In this document: positions 5,995 to 8,288 of the stretch, in pieces
Position numbering within the stretch: the first letter of the stretch is position 1
Layout of the letters: the number at the start of each line of letters is the position of its first letter
Source of the DNA: Limnohabitans sp.
GTDB lineage: Bacteria; Pseudomonadota; Gammaproteobacteria; Burkholderiales; Burkholderiaceae_C
Assembly: GCA_021731425.1 (NCBI GenBank)
Contig: JAKFXJ010000311.1
Span: forward strand, 1 to 8,288
Length of the DNA: 8,288 bases
Direction: 5' to 3'
Notes under the pieces: generated by a model
What the model saw: only the letters and a program-made list of their open reading frames with translations
What the model was told of the DNA's origin: nothing
Databases searched by the model: none
Translations under genes and position numbers: made by a program

Positions 5995-7008
5995 TCAGAA
6001 GTTATGACGAATACCCAAACCGATGGCACGTACCTTGACGTTGCTTCGGCTGGAATCCACCGTGTCGTTGTCGGTGAAGGCTTGAAGATCTGTTCGTTTT
6101 GACAAGAGGTACTGATAGCTCAACTGATTTTTCTTGCGAACGCCAGTCAAAGATGACTGAACATCGCGCTGCATCGTGTTGAACACCACTTTATGCTGAC
6201 CCATGGTGTAGGAGGTTCCCAGCAGCGAGTATTCAACCTCCTCACGGGTGGTGCTGGTGTTTTTGTAAGTGTCCAAACCACCAATGAAATAGACGTCCCA
6301 ATTTTTTTGCAACTGGTAATTGACGCCCAGCTGCACCTTGTCGTTGAATTCATTGTTCGACAAGCCGCCCCGCTTGGTGTCTTTGGCGAATGAAATGGCA
6401 GCTTTCTAGGCGCCAGACTGGTAGTCAAGTCCCAAGTCTGTGGATTTCATAGAGTCTTCTGGCTGGGCCGCTGTGTCTGCGCCACGCAAGTACACACGGG
6501 CTCTCACCGTCACTGGGCCCAGCTTGGGGCTGGCGTAACCAATGCTGTTGGAGGTGCGGTTGCGTGCGTTTTGCATGGTGGCGCTGGTGGCTGTTGCTCC
6601 CGCATCGTTCGGAGCAAAATGAGTCAGTGATGTGATTTGTGAATAAATCGGTGAGCCCGTCGGGTTAGCCGAGTCAAGGCGTCCCATGGCCATGGTTCCC
6701 CAATTGCCACGCAATCCCACATAACTGTTTCTGAACACCGGTGATGTTGTGGTTCCGGTATCTGCACTGATGCCCATTTCAAGACCGAACAATGCGGACA
6801 TGCCGCCGCCCAAATCTTCTACGCCTCTGAAACCGAGTCGAGAAGCGTTGTCTCGCAATTCTGTGACCTTGTTGGTGTTGCCGGTCTCCACTTGGTTGAC
6901 CGACATGACAGCGCGGCCATAAATGGTGACGTTTTGAGCTTGGCTTTGGATGCTTGTCAAAGACAAGCAGGCCGTTGCCAGCAAGGTAAGTTTTGTTTTG
7001 ATTTGCAT
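5995..7008 (-). pseudogene. Gram-negative porin gene interrupted by one in-frame amber codon
   Basis: The full frame is 338 codons, a normal length for a Burkholderiales trimeric porin. It starts at ATG 7008 with a strong ribosome binding site and a signal peptide (MQIKTKLTLLATACLSLTSI and on, cut after Ala24 in QSQA before QNVTIYG). Typical features follow: ASRLGFRGVEDLGGGMSALFGLE is the conserved early-strand pattern, and FRNSYVGLRG with MGRLDS precedes the L3 region. The end is GIRHNF, with the C-terminal phenylalanine used as the outer-membrane assembly signal. Codon 201 is TAG (6406-6408). The frame does not change across it: the upstream part ends YQSGA and continues KAAISFAKDTKRGG in the same frame to the true stop at 5995-5997. 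Without read-through, only a 200-residue piece lacking the barrel-closing strands is made. It could be a pseudogene, a sequencing error or a suppressed stop. Confidence 0.85.
6406..6408 (-). other. In-frame amber (TAG) codon inside the porin gene
   Basis: The minus-strand reading is TCT GGC GCC TAG AAA GCT. A single-base change from TGG (Trp) would fit an aromatic position beside a beta-strand; CAG (Gln) or another one-step codon is also possible. None of the other genes whose ends lie in this window stops with TAG; they use TGA or TAA. Confidence 0.9.
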
Positions 7009-7014
7009 GGAATT

Positions 7015-7020
7015 CTCCTT
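7015..7020 (-). promoter_or_regulatory. Ribosome binding site of the porin gene
   Basis: On the minus strand AAGGAG lies 6 bases before the ATG at 7008. It shows that translation starts there and not at an upstream in-frame start at 7083, which lies inside the sulfatase gene and would put 25 polar residues before the signal peptide. Confidence 0.85.
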
Positions 7021-7057
7021 TGAAGTGGATTTTTTGAACTGTCTACGGGAACTTGAT

Positions 7058-8287
7058 TTAGTTGGAAAGCGGTTTGAATTCATCCGGCGCTCCTGGCGCG
7101 ATAGGCGGATGTTCTTTTAATGTTTTTTCGAAAGCCATGATCATTTTTCGCATCGGACCGCGAACCCATCCGTCATCCATGGCGACATCCGTTTCCTCTT
7201 TGGGGTCGCGTTTGATGTTGAAGAGCCATGGGGTTTCAAGATGTCGGGTTCCCGAGTTGGGCTCATTTTCAAACACAAAGTGCAATTTCCAGTGTCGCCA
7301 TTTAACGGCACGTAACTCTGTTTTGATGTAAAAGAGAAAACCTTCTCGCGCTGATTTTTCTGTGGACCCAGTCCACCAGCTCAATTGGCTGACGCCGTCA
7401 ATGGGCCTGTCCAGCGGCAACTTTGCGCCTGCTGCATCCAAAAGGGTGGTGAAGAGATCGGTAACGTGAACAATCTCGTCGCTGACACGTGCTTTATCAA
7501 TGCGGCCTGGCCACCTGACGATCAGTGGCACACGAAGACCACCTTCCATGGCGGTGTGATAGGTGCCTGACCATGGGCCCGCTGTGCCACGCCATGGGCG
7601 GCGAAATTCTGGGCCGTTGTCGCTGGCAAATATAAAAAGCGTGTCCTCAGCAATCCCCAATTCATGGACAGCGTCGACTAGCTGGCCAACCCTGTGGTCC
7701 ATTTCCATCATGGAGTCTGCAAACTCTCCCACACCGCTTTTGCCAGAAAAGTCGGGGTGCGCCAGGGTTGGAAAATGCAAATGCGTCAAGGGAACATAAA
7801 GGAAAAATGGGGCATTTCCTTGGGTTTTTCTGCGCATGAAATCAATCGATTTCTCGGTCAACTCACTGTCAATCACTCGACGTTTGGCCAGGTCGTATTC
7901 CGCCATATTGCGAGCCGCTTGGCCTGCAAATCCTTCCATGACCTGCGGTATGTCGACCACCGACTCATCAAAGCCGGGAGACTGCGTAAACAGTGTCTCG
8001 TTGGTGGTTCGGGGAATGCCATACCACTCATCAAACCCGCGTTGGTGCGGGTATCGGCCATCGCGGTCACCCAGATGCCATTTGCCAAACATGCCGGTGA
8101 CATAACCCGCTTCTTGCAGCAGTTGAGGCAGGGTGTTTTCCCATGGATGAATGCCTTGTGGCAGACCTGCCGGCACAGACTGCAAGGCGCCCGTGCGAAT
8201 GGGGTGACGACCTGTCATGAGGGCGGAGCGGGTTGGCACGCAGTCGCTCTCCACATTGAAATTCAAAAATTTCATGCCTTCTTCAGA
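7058..8287 (-). CDS. Sulfatase of the formylglycine type (N-terminus outside window)
   Basis: 409 residues are visible, reading in from the right edge to a TAA stop. Counting from the first visible residue, the maturation motif CVPTR has Cys16 as the residue converted to formylglycine, followed by SALMTGRH. The second family signature, GYVTGMFGKWHLG, supplies Lys69 and His71. Further active-site candidates are His169 in PLTHLHFP and the metal-binding Asp223-Asn224 in ASDNGPE, with EGGLRVP and IVRWPGR in their usual places after them. These mark an arylsulfatase-A-like enzyme that hydrolyses sulfate esters. The missing start, normally some 40 residues before the cysteine, would hold the first metal-binding Asp pair and any signal peptide, so the location of action is unknown. 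The ATG at 8273-8275 is internal. No formylglycine-generating enzyme is seen here. It heads the visible minus-strand cluster, 49 bases before the porin. The substrate is unknown. Confidence 0.93.
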   Translation of the reverse strand, partial: SEEGMKFLNFNVESDCVPTRSALMTGRHPIRTGALQSVPAGLPQGIHPWENTLPQLLQEAGYVTGMFGKWHLGDRDGRYPHQRGFDEWYGIPRTTNETLFTQSPGFDESVVDIPQVMEGFAGQAARNMAEYDLAKRRVIDSELTEKSIDFMRRKTQGNAPFFLYVPLTHLHFPTLAHPDFSGKSGVGEFADSMMEMDHRVGQLVDAVHELGIAEDTLFIFASDNGPEFRRPWRGTAGPWSGTYHTAMEGGLRVPLIVRWPGRIDKARVSDEIVHVTDLFTTLLDAAGAKLPLDRPIDGVSQLSWWTGSTEKSAREGFLFYIKTELRAVKWRHWKLHFVFENEPNSGTRHLETPWLFNIKRDPKEETDVAMDDGWVRGPMRKMIMAFEKTLKEHPPIAPGAPDEFKPLSN

Positions 8288-8288
8288 C

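Noticed and set aside
5995..6363. Separate small gene for the porin C-terminal half
   Set aside because: It would start at a TTG without a ribosome binding site or signal peptide, and barrel strands alone could not be exported. It is the rest of the interrupted porin.
5995..7008. Frameshift as the cause of the split porin
   Set aside because: Both pieces have codon positions in the same phase, and the protein pattern continues directly after the TAG, so it is a nonsense codon and not an indel.
7009..7083. N-terminal extension of the porin to an upstream start
   Set aside because: It overlaps the sulfatase end, is polar and basic, and would bury the signal peptide. The AAGGAG site supports the ATG at 7008.
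1..8288. CRISPR array, tRNA, rRNA, insertion sequence or integrase
   Set aside because: No regularly spaced repeats, cloverleaf-like sequence, transposase or integrase motifs, or terminal repeats were found by eye on either strand.

Overview
The window looks like a chromosomal segment of a betaproteobacterium, most likely Burkholderiales and probably Comamonadaceae-like. The basis is a porin whose mature start (QNVTIYG) and RHNF end are typical of that order, a Gph-type phosphatase of the kind found there, and high-GC codon use on the left side. The genus cannot be told from the sequence alone.

Left part (1-2884, plus strand). This holds the tail of an ABC transporter inner-membrane permease, its ATPase (start codon overlaps the permease stop), a LysR-type regulator that starts at TTG, and a HAD-family phosphatase resembling phosphoglycolate phosphatase (Gph). 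The four genes are tightly packed in one direction. Permease and ATPase form one importer. The LysR gene may control it, but this is only suggested by position.

Middle (2885-3064). About 180 bases separate two convergent gene groups. No convincing gene is seen there, but there are two strong inverted repeats that could form hairpins: a perfect 8-bp stem just after the phosphatase, and a 14-bp interrupted stem near the end of the opposing cluster. Neither is followed by a T-run.

Right part (3065-8288, minus strand). Read in transcription order, this holds a formylglycine-type sulfatase (N-terminus beyond the window), a Gram-negative porin interrupted by one in-frame TAG codon, a secreted M14 zinc carboxypeptidase, and an alpha/beta-hydrolase lipoprotein. 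Gaps of 49, 10 and 13 bases suggest one operon. Visible export signals put the porin, peptidase and hydrolase outside the cytoplasm. Together the set looks like an envelope module that takes up a sulfated, ester- or peptide-containing compound, removes groups from it and cuts it. The substrate cannot be read from the sequence. Hand counts on a few lines give about 62% GC on the left and about 38-55% on the right, so the two halves may have different histories.

The main oddity is the amber codon at porin codon 201. Everything downstream stays in frame and intact up to the C-terminal phenylalanine.
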